Below, one piece after another: positions 51,488-59,777 of a DNA stretch of 64,000 bases. Below the pieces are notes generated by a model. That model was not told where the DNA came from, made no database searches, and saw nothing but the letters and a program-made list of their open reading frames with translations. The DNA is taken from positions 48,059 to 112,058 of the forward strand of contig NZ_JAJNAG010000008.1 of assembly GCF_021010575.1 (NCBI RefSeq). Direction: 5' to 3'. The position numbers were made by a program, and so were the translations under genes. Position 1 is the first letter of the stretch, and the number at the start of each line of letters is the position of its first letter. The stretch comes from Limnobaculum eriocheiris. GTDB taxonomy: Bacteria; Pseudomonadota; Gammaproteobacteria; Enterobacterales; Enterobacteriaceae.

Positions 51488-52983
51488 GTACCATGAGTAA
51501 TAAAAAACTGGAAGAGCTGCTCTGGGGAGCTGCTGAGTTTCTTCGCGGCCAAATCGACGCATCAGACTACAAGCAGTATGTCTTCCCCTTGCTGTTTTAT
51601 AAACGCCTGTCAGATGTCTATCTGGAAGAATATAACGAGGCGATGGAGCTCCATGAAGGTGATGCCGAATATGCAGCCATGCCGATGTTTCACCGTTTCA
51701 ACATTCCCTCTGAAGCCAGTTGGGAAAAGGTCCGTAATACCAGTAAAAACATTGGTGAGGCGATCCAGGATGCGCTTCGACTAATTGAAGCCAATAACCC
51801 GCGTTTACATGGCGTCTTCGGTGATGCACAGTGGACCAATAAAGAGCGCCTGCCCGATCATCTGCTGGCTGATCTTATCGAGCATTTCAGTAAAATTCCT
51901 CTTGGCATTAAATCTGTTGCTCAGGATGATCTCGGTGAAGCCTACGAATACCTGATTAAAAAGTTCGCTGACGATTCCGGCCACACGGCGGCAGAGTTCT
52001 ACACCAACCGAACAGTCGTGCATTTAATGACGCGCATTATGGGCTTAAAACCGGGTGAAACGGCCTATGACCCAACATGCGGCACTGGCGGGATGTTGCT
52101 AAATGCAGTGATGGATCTCCGCGCAAGAGGGGAAGAGTGGCGCTCGGTACACCTTTATGGCCAAGAAGTGAACCTGCTGACCTCCGCTATCGCGCGTATG
52201 AATATGTTCCTGCACGATATCGAAGAATTTGATGTGCTGCGTGGCGACACCTTGGCTGAGCCAAAGTTTATTGAAAACGATCGGCTTAAGCAGTTTGATG
52301 TAATTTTTGCCAACCCGCCGTACTCCATCAAAAAATGGAATCGTGACAAGTTTGCCGCCGATCCATATGATCGTAATCTTTATGGTGTACCACCGCAGGG
52401 TTGCGCTGATTATGCTTTTTATACCCATATAATCAAAAGCTTGAAGCCTGATACCGGTCGCGCCGCCATGCTCTGGCCGCACGGCGTGCTGTTCCGTGAT
52501 TCCGAGCAATCCATACGTAAACAGGTGATTGAATCGGATATTATTGAAGCGGTGATTGGGCTAGGGCCGAACCTGTTTTACAACTCGCCGATGGAATCTT
52601 GCGTGGTTGTGCTTAACTGCAATAAACCTGCTGAGCGTAAAAACAAGGTGTTATTTATTAATGGGGTTGAACACGTTACTCGTGAGCGCGCCCATAGCCG
52701 TTTATCCTATGAGAATTTAACAGTGTTATGTGAGGCTTACTTTACACCTGAAAAGCAAAGCAATATCACCGCGTTGGTGGATCTCGACGTTATTAAAGAG
52801 AATCTCTATAACCTGTCAATTCCACTATATGTGCAAGCACAAAGTAACGGTGAAGCACATAATATTGAACATGCAATTGAGGCGTGGAAAGTAAGTCGCA
52901 CTCAGCTAAAAAAACAAACTAATAAATTATTCCAAAGCCTTGCAGAGCTTGGATATAACGTTGAAAGCAAGGTGGGACAGTAA
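51484..52983 (+). CDS. hsdM: Type I methyltransferase subunit HsdM, copy 2
   Basis: This is a second HsdM-family protein, also 499 residues and colinear with copy 1 (LEELLWGAAEFLRGQIDASDY; YEYLIKKFADD), but clearly diverged, so it is not a recent duplication. Motif I DPTCGTGGM (196-204) and motif IV NPPY (277-280) are intact. It starts in the ATGA overlap with copy 1 (or at ATG 51493) and its stop is adjacent to hsdS. The methylase might work as a heterodimer of two M subunits with one S. That is inference. Confidence 0.93.
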   Translation: MSTMSNKKLEELLWGAAEFLRGQIDASDYKQYVFPLLFYKRLSDVYLEEYNEAMELHEGDAEYAAMPMFHRFNIPSEASWEKVRNTSKNIGEAIQDALRLIEANNPRLHGVFGDAQWTNKERLPDHLLADLIEHFSKIPLGIKSVAQDDLGEAYEYLIKKFADDSGHTAAEFYTNRTVVHLMTRIMGLKPGETAYDPTCGTGGMLLNAVMDLRARGEEWRSVHLYGQEVNLLTSAIARMNMFLHDIEEFDVLRGDTLAEPKFIENDRLKQFDVIFANPPYSIKKWNRDKFAADPYDRNLYGVPPQGCADYAFYTHIIKSLKPDTGRAAMLWPHGVLFRDSEQSIRKQVIESDIIEAVIGLGPNLFYNSPMESCVVVLNCNKPAERKNKVLFINGVEHVTRERAHSRLSYENLTVLCEAYFTPEKQSNITALVDLDVIKENLYNLSIPLYVQAQSNGEAHNIEHAIEAWKVSRTQLKKQTNKLFQSLAELGYNVESKVGQ

Positions 52984-54147
52984 ATGACGGAACAGCAATT
53001 ACCGGAAGGCTGGCAAATGGTGAAGTTTGGCGATATCGCGAAACATATCTCCAAACGTGTAGAACCGAGCGAGACAGACCTTGAAATTTATGTCGGTTTG
53101 GAGCATTTAGACCCTGATAGCCTGAAGATTAAGCGACATGGCGTACCAGGTGATGTTGAAGGGCAAAAGCTTTTGGTGAAGAAAGGACAGATTATATTTG
53201 GTAAGCGTCGTGCCTATCAGCGCAAGGTAGCGGTGGCGGATTGGGACTGTATATGCTCGGCTCATGCCATGGTGCTTGAAGCTAATTCTAAAAAAGTTCA
53301 CCCTGACTTTTTACCTTATTTTATGCAGTCAGACAGCTTTATGAGTAAAGCAGTTGCTATTTCAGAAGGTTCTCTCTCCCCCACCATTAAATGGAAAGTG
53401 TTGAGTGAGCAGTACTTTCCAATGCCAAACTTAGAGAGACAAAAGAGTATTGTGCAAGTTCTTCTTGCAATCAATGCCGCTTCAAATGCAGCATTGGAGG
53501 CTCAAGAAGCCGTAGAAATAAGCTTTAATATATTCAAAAATAAAATATTTTCATCATTTCCACGAACACTAAAGATAAAGCTAGGTGAGATTATTGATAT
53601 AAAGAATGGATATGCTTATCCAGGTAAGTCAATAATTGATGAAGAAACCGATAACATTCTAGTTACTCCCGGAAATTTCTTGCTAAGTGGAGGTTATAAT
53701 AATGCAAAGAACAGGTATTCAACGACTGGGCCAATTCGTGATTTTAAACTTATTCCTGGGCAGTTAATTATTAATATGACTGATTTATCCAAGGCGGGAG
53801 ATACTCTTGGCATGCCTGCAATACTCCCTAGTTCAAACAAAACTTATCTACATAATCAGCGCGTCGGATTAATTAATATATTGAATGAAGATAAGGTCGA
53901 TAAAGGTTATCTATTTGAATTTTTGAGCTCTCCTCTTTGCCGTCAATACATTGTTGCTACTAGTAGTGGTACAACAGTTCGGCATACATCTGTACAAAAA
54001 TTGCTTGATGTAGAGATTCCGCTGCCTGACCTGATTGAGCAGCAAAAAATCGCCTTTATTTGCAATAAATACAGGCAATGTATCTATTATATAAAGACAA
54101 AAAAGAATGTTAATAGGCCTCTAATCAATAAATTAGTGAGTAATTGA
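52984..54147 (+). CDS. hsdS: Type I specificity subunit HsdS
   Basis: HsdS sets the DNA target of both methylation and restriction. The 387-residue protein has two target-recognition domains: TRD1 from the N-terminus (LPEGWQMVKFGDIAKHIS) to about residue 155, then a coiled spacer (NAASNAALEAQEAVEISFNIF, about 160-185), TRD2 (KLGEIIDIKNGYAYPG onward) and a C-terminal coil after PLPDLIEQQKIAF. TRD2 and the C-terminus are much more AT-rich than the flanking genes, the usual sign of domain exchange in hsdS. It starts directly after hsdM copy 2. Confidence 0.92.
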   Translation: MTEQQLPEGWQMVKFGDIAKHISKRVEPSETDLEIYVGLEHLDPDSLKIKRHGVPGDVEGQKLLVKKGQIIFGKRRAYQRKVAVADWDCICSAHAMVLEANSKKVHPDFLPYFMQSDSFMSKAVAISEGSLSPTIKWKVLSEQYFPMPNLERQKSIVQVLLAINAASNAALEAQEAVEISFNIFKNKIFSSFPRTLKIKLGEIIDIKNGYAYPGKSIIDEETDNILVTPGNFLLSGGYNNAKNRYSTTGPIRDFKLIPGQLIINMTDLSKAGDTLGMPAILPSSNKTYLHNQRVGLINILNEDKVDKGYLFEFLSSPLCRQYIVATSSGTTVRHTSVQKLLDVEIPLPDLIEQQKIAFICNKYRQCIYYIKTKKNVNRPLINKLVSN

Positions 54148-54150
54148 TGT

Positions 54151-57100
54151 ATGTTTAACGAACAAACCGTTACAGAAAATGGAATTATCGATCGCTTAAA
54201 GGGCTTAAGCGGGATCAAATGGGCTTACTGCCACGGCGAAAACCTGCCTAAACAAGCGCAGAATATCTTCATTGATGAGTGGCTAAAAGACGCGCTTTGT
54301 TCGTTAAACCCCGATATTGGCAGACAGCCTGACTATGCTGATGAGGTCATCTACAAACTTCGGGGAGTGGTTTTAGAGGCCCGCCATACCGGTCTGGTAA
54401 AGGCCAATGAAAACTTCCAGGAATGGTTGATGGCTGAAAAAACCTTGCCCTTTGGCGAGAATGGCGACCATATCACCATCAATCTGATTGATTTTGACAA
54501 TATAGAAAATAACCACTTTGTGGTGGCACAGCAGGTTCACTATATCGCGGCCACTGAAGTCTATTTTGATATTGTTCTTTATGTGAACGGCATACCGCTA
54601 GTAGTGGGCGAAGTTAAAACTGCAACACGCCCCAGCGTGACCTGGCAAGACGGTGCCGCCGACTTTATGGGCGGCAAAAAGTACTACTGGAAAAACGTTG
54701 AATCTTTCTTTGTCCCCAACTTGCTGTGCTTTGCCAGCGAAGGAAAAACCTTTGCCTATGGCGCAATTAATGCCCGAGTTAAAGACTGGGGGCCCTGGCA
54801 TAATACTGAGCTTCGTGATGAGATTCTGCCGGGATTAGCATCGGTACTCAACAGCTGCGAAAGTTTGTTAAATCCACAAACCTTATTGCAGTTACTGGAA
54901 TCTTTTGCATTATTTTCAACCATCAAAACGGGCAAAAATACTCCACCTAAACGCGTTAAAATTCTGCCGCGCTACCCGCAATTTGAAGCAGCAAAACAAA
55001 TCGTTGAACGTGTTCGCAGAGGCTATCCAAAAAAAGGTCTGATTTGGCATTTCCAGGGATCGGGTAAATCCTTGTTGATGCTTTACGCCGCTAAAATGCT
55101 GCGTGCCGACAATGCGTTAAAAAATCCGACGGTACTCATCGTTGTGGACCGGCGAGATCTGGACAGCCAAATTAACGAGACCTTTGGTGGGGCCGACGTT
55201 AAAAACCTGATTAAAGTGCAAAGTTGTAAAAAGCTTGGCGAATACATTGAGCAAGACAGCCGTGGCATTTTAATCACCACTATCTTTAAATTTAAAGATA
55301 TCGAAATTGATGATAGCAACCCCAATGGCTTGAACAACCGTGACAACATCATTGTGTTGGTTGACGAAGCCCACCGTACCCAAGAAGGTGGATTAGGCGA
55401 GAAAATGCGCTGGGCGTTACCCAATGCCCACTTCTATGGCCTGACTGGTACTCCGATTTCTGGTATTGATCGTAATACATTCAAGTTGTTCGGTGCCGAA
55501 GAAGATCCGGGTCGCTATATGAGCCGCTATAGCTATAAGCAGTCGATCCGTGACGGCGCGACTAACCCAGTGAAGTTCGAACCTCGGCTGGCCGAACTCC
55601 GAGTGGATCGTGACGCTATCAACGAAGAATTCGAGCAACTGGCTACCGAAAACAACCTGGATGAAGAAGAAAAAGCAGCATTGTCCAGGCGTGCAGGCAA
55701 GCTGGCTATTATGCTGAAATCTCCCAGACGTATGGCTGCGGTGAGTAATGACATTGTTGAGCATTTTACCAGCCATGTTATGCCGAAAAAGATGAAAGGC
55801 ATGGTTGTGGTATACGATCGCGAAGCCTGCGTGCAGATGTATTATTTGCTCGGTGAAAAGCTCGGTTTTGATGCAGTTGAAGTGGTTATGAACGTTGACC
55901 AGGCTCCGGTTAAAGCTGAAGAGGGTGGCAAAAAAGATAAGCTCAACAAGGATTGGCTTAAATGGCATGATGAATTGGAGCTGCCTGTCAAACAAGTCGA
56001 TTTCGAACGCTGGCAGCACATTGACGCAGAAGAACAAGTACAGAAGGATTTGATTGAATGCTTTAAAGATCCAGAGCATCCATTACAGCTTATCATCGTT
56101 ACCGCCAAGCTGCTTACGGGCTTTGATGCACCAATTTGCTACTGCATGTACCTCGATAAGCCTTTACGCGATCATACGCTTCTGCAGGCTATGTGTCGTA
56201 CCAACCGATTGTACGAAACCGATGATGTACGCAAGGACATGGGATTAATTATCGACTATCTCGGCGTTTTCGAAAATCTGCGCACAGCCCTAGCCTATAA
56301 TCCTGAAGAAATTGAAGGAGTTGTGGAAGGAATTGAGGCATTTAAAGAGCTATTGCCGTTACAACTGAATAAATGTCTGTCCTTCTTCCCTGGTGTGGAT
56401 CGGTCCATAGCAGGTTTTGAGGGTATTATGGCTGCGCAGGAATGCCTGCCGACCAACGAGAAACGTGATGAATTCGCTGCCAGTTTTGGGGTGTTATCAA
56501 AGCTATGGTCGGCTATTAACCCCGATCCTTTTTTAAGCTCGTATCGTCAGGACTATAAGTGGTTGGCACAAATATATGAATCTGTAAGACCGGTTGGTCA
56601 GACCGGTGCATTGGTTTGGGCTGCACTTGGTCCTGAAACCATCAAAATGATCCATGAGCATACTGATATCAATCGTATCCGTGATGACATCGACGAATTG
56701 ATCATGGATGAGCACGCCATTTTTACCTTGACCGCTAAAGAACAGGAACAACGCGCCAAGCGGTTGGAAATTGATCTTATGGGCCGCCTGCGTGGCAGTC
56801 ACGATCCTAAATTTGTAGAACTAGGTGAGCGCCTAGAAAAACTACGCCAAGACTATGAGGCTGGCGTTATAAAAGCTATTGAGTGGCTCAAAGGACTTTT
56901 GGATGCTGCGAAAGATACGGTACAAGCCGAGCGAGAAACTGGTGAGCATCCCGTGACTGAAGCGGATAACAAGCAGGCTTTAACCAAGCTTTTCTTGGAA
57001 ACCAGACCGGAGACTACACCTAAGTTGATTGGTGATGTCGTTGAACAAATCGACAAAATCGTCAAGGCTACTCGTTTTGACGGTTGGCAAAACTCTAACA

Positions 57101-57213
57101 GCGGCCCCCGTGAAATCCAAAAAGCATTATTGCTAACGCTGGCCCAGTTTGGATTAGGTAAAGATAAAGAATTATTCCAGAAGGCTTACGGATATATAGA
57201 GGAATATTACTGA
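54151..57213 (+). CDS. hsdR: Type I restriction subunit HsdR
   Basis: HsdR translocates and cuts unmethylated DNA. The 1020-residue protein has a PD-(D/E)xK nuclease domain (YFDIVLYVNGIPLVVGEVK, Asp140, Glu154, Lys156), superfamily 2 motor motifs including Walker A QGSGKS (302-307) and DEAH (405-408), motif III LTGTP, and motif VI QAMCRTNR, followed by a helical C-terminal domain that docks on the methylase. No frameshift is seen. It starts 3 bp after hsdS and is the last gene of the operon. Confidence 0.95.
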   Translation: MFNEQTVTENGIIDRLKGLSGIKWAYCHGENLPKQAQNIFIDEWLKDALCSLNPDIGRQPDYADEVIYKLRGVVLEARHTGLVKANENFQEWLMAEKTLPFGENGDHITINLIDFDNIENNHFVVAQQVHYIAATEVYFDIVLYVNGIPLVVGEVKTATRPSVTWQDGAADFMGGKKYYWKNVESFFVPNLLCFASEGKTFAYGAINARVKDWGPWHNTELRDEILPGLASVLNSCESLLNPQTLLQLLESFALFSTIKTGKNTPPKRVKILPRYPQFEAAKQIVERVRRGYPKKGLIWHFQGSGKSLLMLYAAKMLRADNALKNPTVLIVVDRRDLDSQINETFGGADVKNLIKVQSCKKLGEYIEQDSRGILITTIFKFKDIEIDDSNPNGLNNRDNIIVLVDEAHRTQEGGLGEKMRWALPNAHFYGLTGTPISGIDRNTFKLFGAEEDPGRYMSRYSYKQSIRDGATNPVKFEPRLAELRVDRDAINEEFEQLATENNLDEEEKAALSRRAGKLAIMLKSPRRMAAVSNDIVEHFTSHVMPKKMKGMVVVYDREACVQMYYLLGEKLGFDAVEVVMNVDQAPVKAEEGGKKDKLNKDWLKWHDELELPVKQVDFERWQHIDAEEQVQKDLIECFKDPEHPLQLIIVTAKLLTGFDAPICYCMYLDKPLRDHTLLQAMCRTNRLYETDDVRKDMGLIIDYLGVFENLRTALAYNPEEIEGVVEGIEAFKELLPLQLNKCLSFFPGVDRSIAGFEGIMAAQECLPTNEKRDEFAASFGVLSKLWSAINPDPFLSSYRQDYKWLAQIYESVRPVGQTGALVWAALGPETIKMIHEHTDINRIRDDIDELIMDEHAIFTLTAKEQEQRAKRLEIDLMGRLRGSHDPKFVELGERLEKLRQDYEAGVIKAIEWLKGLLDAAKDTVQAERETGEHPVTEADNKQALTKLFLETRPETTPKLIGDVVEQIDKIVKATRFDGWQNSNSGPREIQKALLLTLAQFGLGKDKELFQKAYGYIEEYY

Positions 57214-57637
57214 GCTAAACACTGAACGGTAATATCTTCAGGGGTTAAAGAGTCTGGTTGGATAAGTTCATTCATGGGCTAACTCCAAAGGTAATGATTA
57301 TCACCCACCTCCGGAGCTGCAAATCTCACGGGTGGTGGCTTTGATCGGGTTTGCAGACCGCCCCTTGGAAACGGCACATCCAAAGATGTCCCAGCCAAAG
57401 CCACCATAGAACAAGCATTATGACATGTTTTTAGGGTGTACAAAGACCATGACTATAAAAATACTTTATGTATCAATACGTCATTTTCAAGGAACCATTC
57501 GGGCTGCAAACCCCGACATCCCACTCAGGATGCCCCGCCACTATACCAATCCCAAAACCACCAGCAATCAACCTTTTCAGGTTCATCCCAACAATGCGAA
57601 ACCTCTCGAAAAACCATAAAAGATTAACGCAAGCCAC
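57214..57637 (-). other. Possible remnant of a P4-like satellite leader (Ash/Icd-like)
   Basis: No confident gene fills this interval. On the reverse strand it reads as a leader: two hydrophobic/Gly-rich frames (GGFGIGIVAGHPEWDVGVCS near 57500-57560; YGGFGWDIFGCAVSKGRSAN near 57345-57405), a long-range hairpin (GGTGGCTTTG 57334-57343 with CAAAGCCACC 57396-57405), and a 22-codon ORF with a good ribosome-binding site (ATG at 57279, MNELIQPDSLTPEDITVQCLAQ-like, ending at the hsdR stop). This order recalls the ash/Icd-like leader of P4-type satellites. That is recognition from memory and not proven. Confidence 0.35.
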
Positions 57638-57666
57638 AAAAAATCGGCCTGTATCGCCGGTTTTTT
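57638..57666 (-). terminator. Terminator of the secreted-protein gene
   Basis: On the reverse strand AACCGGC and GCCGATT (one mismatch) form a stem with a seven-base loop followed by six T residues. It is 25-50 bp beyond the stop of the gene at 57691. Confidence 0.75.
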
Positions 57667-57690
57667 GCCATCTGAGAATATATTCCAAGA

Positions 57691-58239
57691 TTATACCGGA
57701 CGATCCAACTTACCGGCGGCATCCTCCAACAACTTATCCAGACTGGAATGCAGTAGCTTAGATTTCACCTCTTTACTTTCAGTTTCCAGCTTTGAACCCA
57801 CTTTTTTATCCATGGTGTAAATGGTCACTTTTCCTGGCTGATGGTCGTACATCAGCAGGCCATCAACCCCATGTCCTTTACTGTCTTCAAATATATTCAA
57901 TATGTTTTGCATTTTCTGTTTGGCGGCATCATCCCCTTTCACCGCTTTTCGCAGTTCCTCAACGGACAAGCCGACCGGAATGGAATAGAGATAGAGCACC
58001 TCGACGTAACTACCCGCATCACCAGCGTTGCACATAAAACAAAATTCTCTTTTTCCATCGGATAGTGATTCCATTTTTCTTAAATCAATCAGCAGCTTTT
58101 GACCATCCTGATAGGGCTCTTCTGAAATATCCAGAAACACCAGCCAGTAAGGCCCAGGATCGCCAGCCTGTGCCGAAAAACTACAACCCAGCGTTAGCGC
58201 AAAAAATAGTGAGTAAATAAACTGGCGAATTCTTTCCAT
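57691..58239 (-). CDS. Secreted protein of unknown function
   Basis: I start at ATG 58239 (MERIRQFIYSLFFALTLGCSFSAQAGDPG), which has AAGGA upstream and gives a clean signal peptide with cleavage after AQA (residue 25-26); the frame is open 41 codons further without a sensible N-terminus. The 182-residue product is periplasmic or secreted. It has a CxxC-like FCFMCNAGDAGSY segment and many charged residues in the second half (KKVGSKLETESKEVKSKLL). I do not recognise the family. Confidence 0.75.
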   Translation of the reverse strand: MERIRQFIYSLFFALTLGCSFSAQAGDPGPYWLVFLDISEEPYQDGQKLLIDLRKMESLSDGKREFCFMCNAGDAGSYVEVLYLYSIPVGLSVEELRKAVKGDDAAKQKMQNILNIFEDSKGHGVDGLLMYDHQPGKVTIYTMDKKVGSKLETESKEVKSKLLHSSLDKLLEDAAGKLDRPV

Positions 58240-58419
58240 TATATTGTCCTTAATAAACGTCGATAGCTCACTATAAACGAATGTTTGCTTACTATCTGAA
58301 TGCCTGCGCCGGTGCTTTCCGGGCCAGAGATATTCAGTGTGGCAAATTCTGTTCAGCCCCAAAGGGATTGAGGGTGGGATCCGCGTTCCTCGTTAATGTT
58401 ATCCGGTTATCCATTACCT

Positions 58420-58460
58420 AAGCAAAAACCCGCGCACCAGTTAGTTAACGCGGGTTTTGT
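58420..58460 (-). terminator. Intrinsic terminator of the diaminopimelate dehydrogenase gene
   Basis: AAAACCCGCG and CGCGGGTTTT form a 10-bp perfect stem with a 14-base loop and a TTTTTGCTT tail on the reverse strand, about 30 bp after the stop. Confidence 0.85.
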
Positions 58461-58486
58461 GATTAACGCCTAAACGTTAAAGAATA

Positions 58487-59386
58487 TTACACCAGACGCT
58501 CAATCAGCTTATCCGTTTCCCCTTGCAGGAAATGAATCGGAGCCACTTCAATCACCGTATAGGCACCACTGTTCAATTTGGTGGTAGCACGGGCAGCAGA
58601 AACTAAAAACTGTGAGGTTAAAGCCGGGTTGTTAATACGCATTGAATATTCAAACAGTTGATTTTGAGTCTCACCAGACACACCTTTATGGGTTAAATGC
58701 ACGCCGTGCCCCATATCTTTCAAATTGTCGACACAATCGACCTGCTTAACGTGAGTCTCGTCCGAGGCAAAATAGTCATCGGCCTTCAGCGTTTTTTCCA
58801 CGGTGGCAAAATCAGCCCCCTGCTCCAGTTCAACATACACCAGACGGCGATGCACGCCGGTTCCCATAGGAACCGTTACCGATAGCGCTTCTTTAACCCC
58901 AGGAATCGCTCTGGCAGCCACCGAATGCCCCATACTCATGCCCGGACCAAAGTTAGTATAGGTGATCCCTTTTGGCGCCATTGCCAGCATCAAAGCTCGC
59001 ACAATGGAGTCAGAACCCGGGTCCCAACCGGCGGCCACAACGGATACCGCATTATTGGCTTTAGCGATAGGGTCCAGCGTATTTTTCAAATCAACAATCT
59101 GAGAGTGAACATCAAAACTGTCTACGGTATTAATACCCTTCGCCAGAATTTTCTGAGCTACTTGCTTAATTGCACGGGTTGGCGAACAAAGAATAGCCAC
59201 ATCAACATGGTATAACTTATCAATATCATCCACTACCTGATAAGCCGCCAGTTCTGACAATGGTTCGCCCGTGCTGCGACGAACGACACCTGCAATTTCA
59301 AAGTCATCTGCCGCGTTCAGGGCTTCAATCGCATATTTACCAATATTTCCATAGCCGACAACGGCCGCTCTAATCTTTTTAGTCAT
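58487..59386 (-). CDS. ddh: meso-Diaminopimelate D-dehydrogenase
   Basis: Ddh makes meso-diaminopimelate directly from tetrahydrodipicolinate, ammonia and NADPH, bypassing the succinylase steps, or runs in reverse. The 299-residue protein has an N-terminal Rossmann motif (VVGYGNIGKYAIEAL), the CSPTRAI and SFDVHSQI segments, the AAGWDPGSDSIVRAL substrate loop and the HGVHLTHKGVSG region. The enzyme is uncommon in Enterobacterales, which normally use DapDCE. It is a single gene with its own terminator, divergent from the MATE gene. Confidence 0.88.
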   Translation of the reverse strand: MTKKIRAAVVGYGNIGKYAIEALNAADDFEIAGVVRRSTGEPLSELAAYQVVDDIDKLYHVDVAILCSPTRAIKQVAQKILAKGINTVDSFDVHSQIVDLKNTLDPIAKANNAVSVVAAGWDPGSDSIVRALMLAMAPKGITYTNFGPGMSMGHSVAARAIPGVKEALSVTVPMGTGVHRRLVYVELEQGADFATVEKTLKADDYFASDETHVKQVDCVDNLKDMGHGVHLTHKGVSGETQNQLFEYSMRINNPALTSQFLVSAARATTKLNSGAYTVIEVAPIHFLQGETDKLIERLV

Positions 59387-59777
59387 GATTGTCCCTGTCT
59401 CAATTATTGTTTTAATCTTGCCGTTTTCATTCTTTCACTAACCAAAAGGATTAACAAAAGAGAAACCGCTTTAGACTTTAACCAATGTTATCAAATATTC
59501 CAAAGCAGAAATAATACTCTGATTTTATTTAATCAAAATTAACCCTCGCCAATCCCCTCTGTTTGCCAGAAAAAGCTATGCTTTGACTGGCACAATAGTT
59601 ACCTGATTCCGGCAGTGAATTATCACGATTTCAGGCAAGTATTTTTAGCTTAAAAATTATCACTCTGTTAGAGACTATTGGTTGAACAATGCTACAATAT
59701 CGCGCGTTGTTTTCCCTTCTCACCTGAGTTGAACTTCCGTTTTTACATTTATCTGATAAAAACTATTAGGATTTTGA
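59387..59777. promoter_or_regulatory. Divergent promoter region of ddh and the MATE gene
   Basis: The 391-bp interval has no ORF. TACAAT at 59693-59698 is a candidate -10 for the MATE gene. No riboswitch-like structure or known operator was recognised. Confidence 0.35.

Noticed and set aside
51484-52983. Second hsdM as a decayed duplicate
   Set aside because: Both copies are full-length with intact motifs I and IV and no stop codons, and they are too diverged for a recent duplication.
55417-56079. 220-codon ORF antisense to hsdR
   Set aside because: hsdR is intact across the region with conserved motor motifs; the reverse frame shows phenylalanine/histidine-rich shadow composition.
57425-57761. 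Several overlapping 60-97-codon forward ORFs after hsdR
   Set aside because: They overlap each other, run into the terminator and the secreted-protein gene on the other strand, and have no good start signals.
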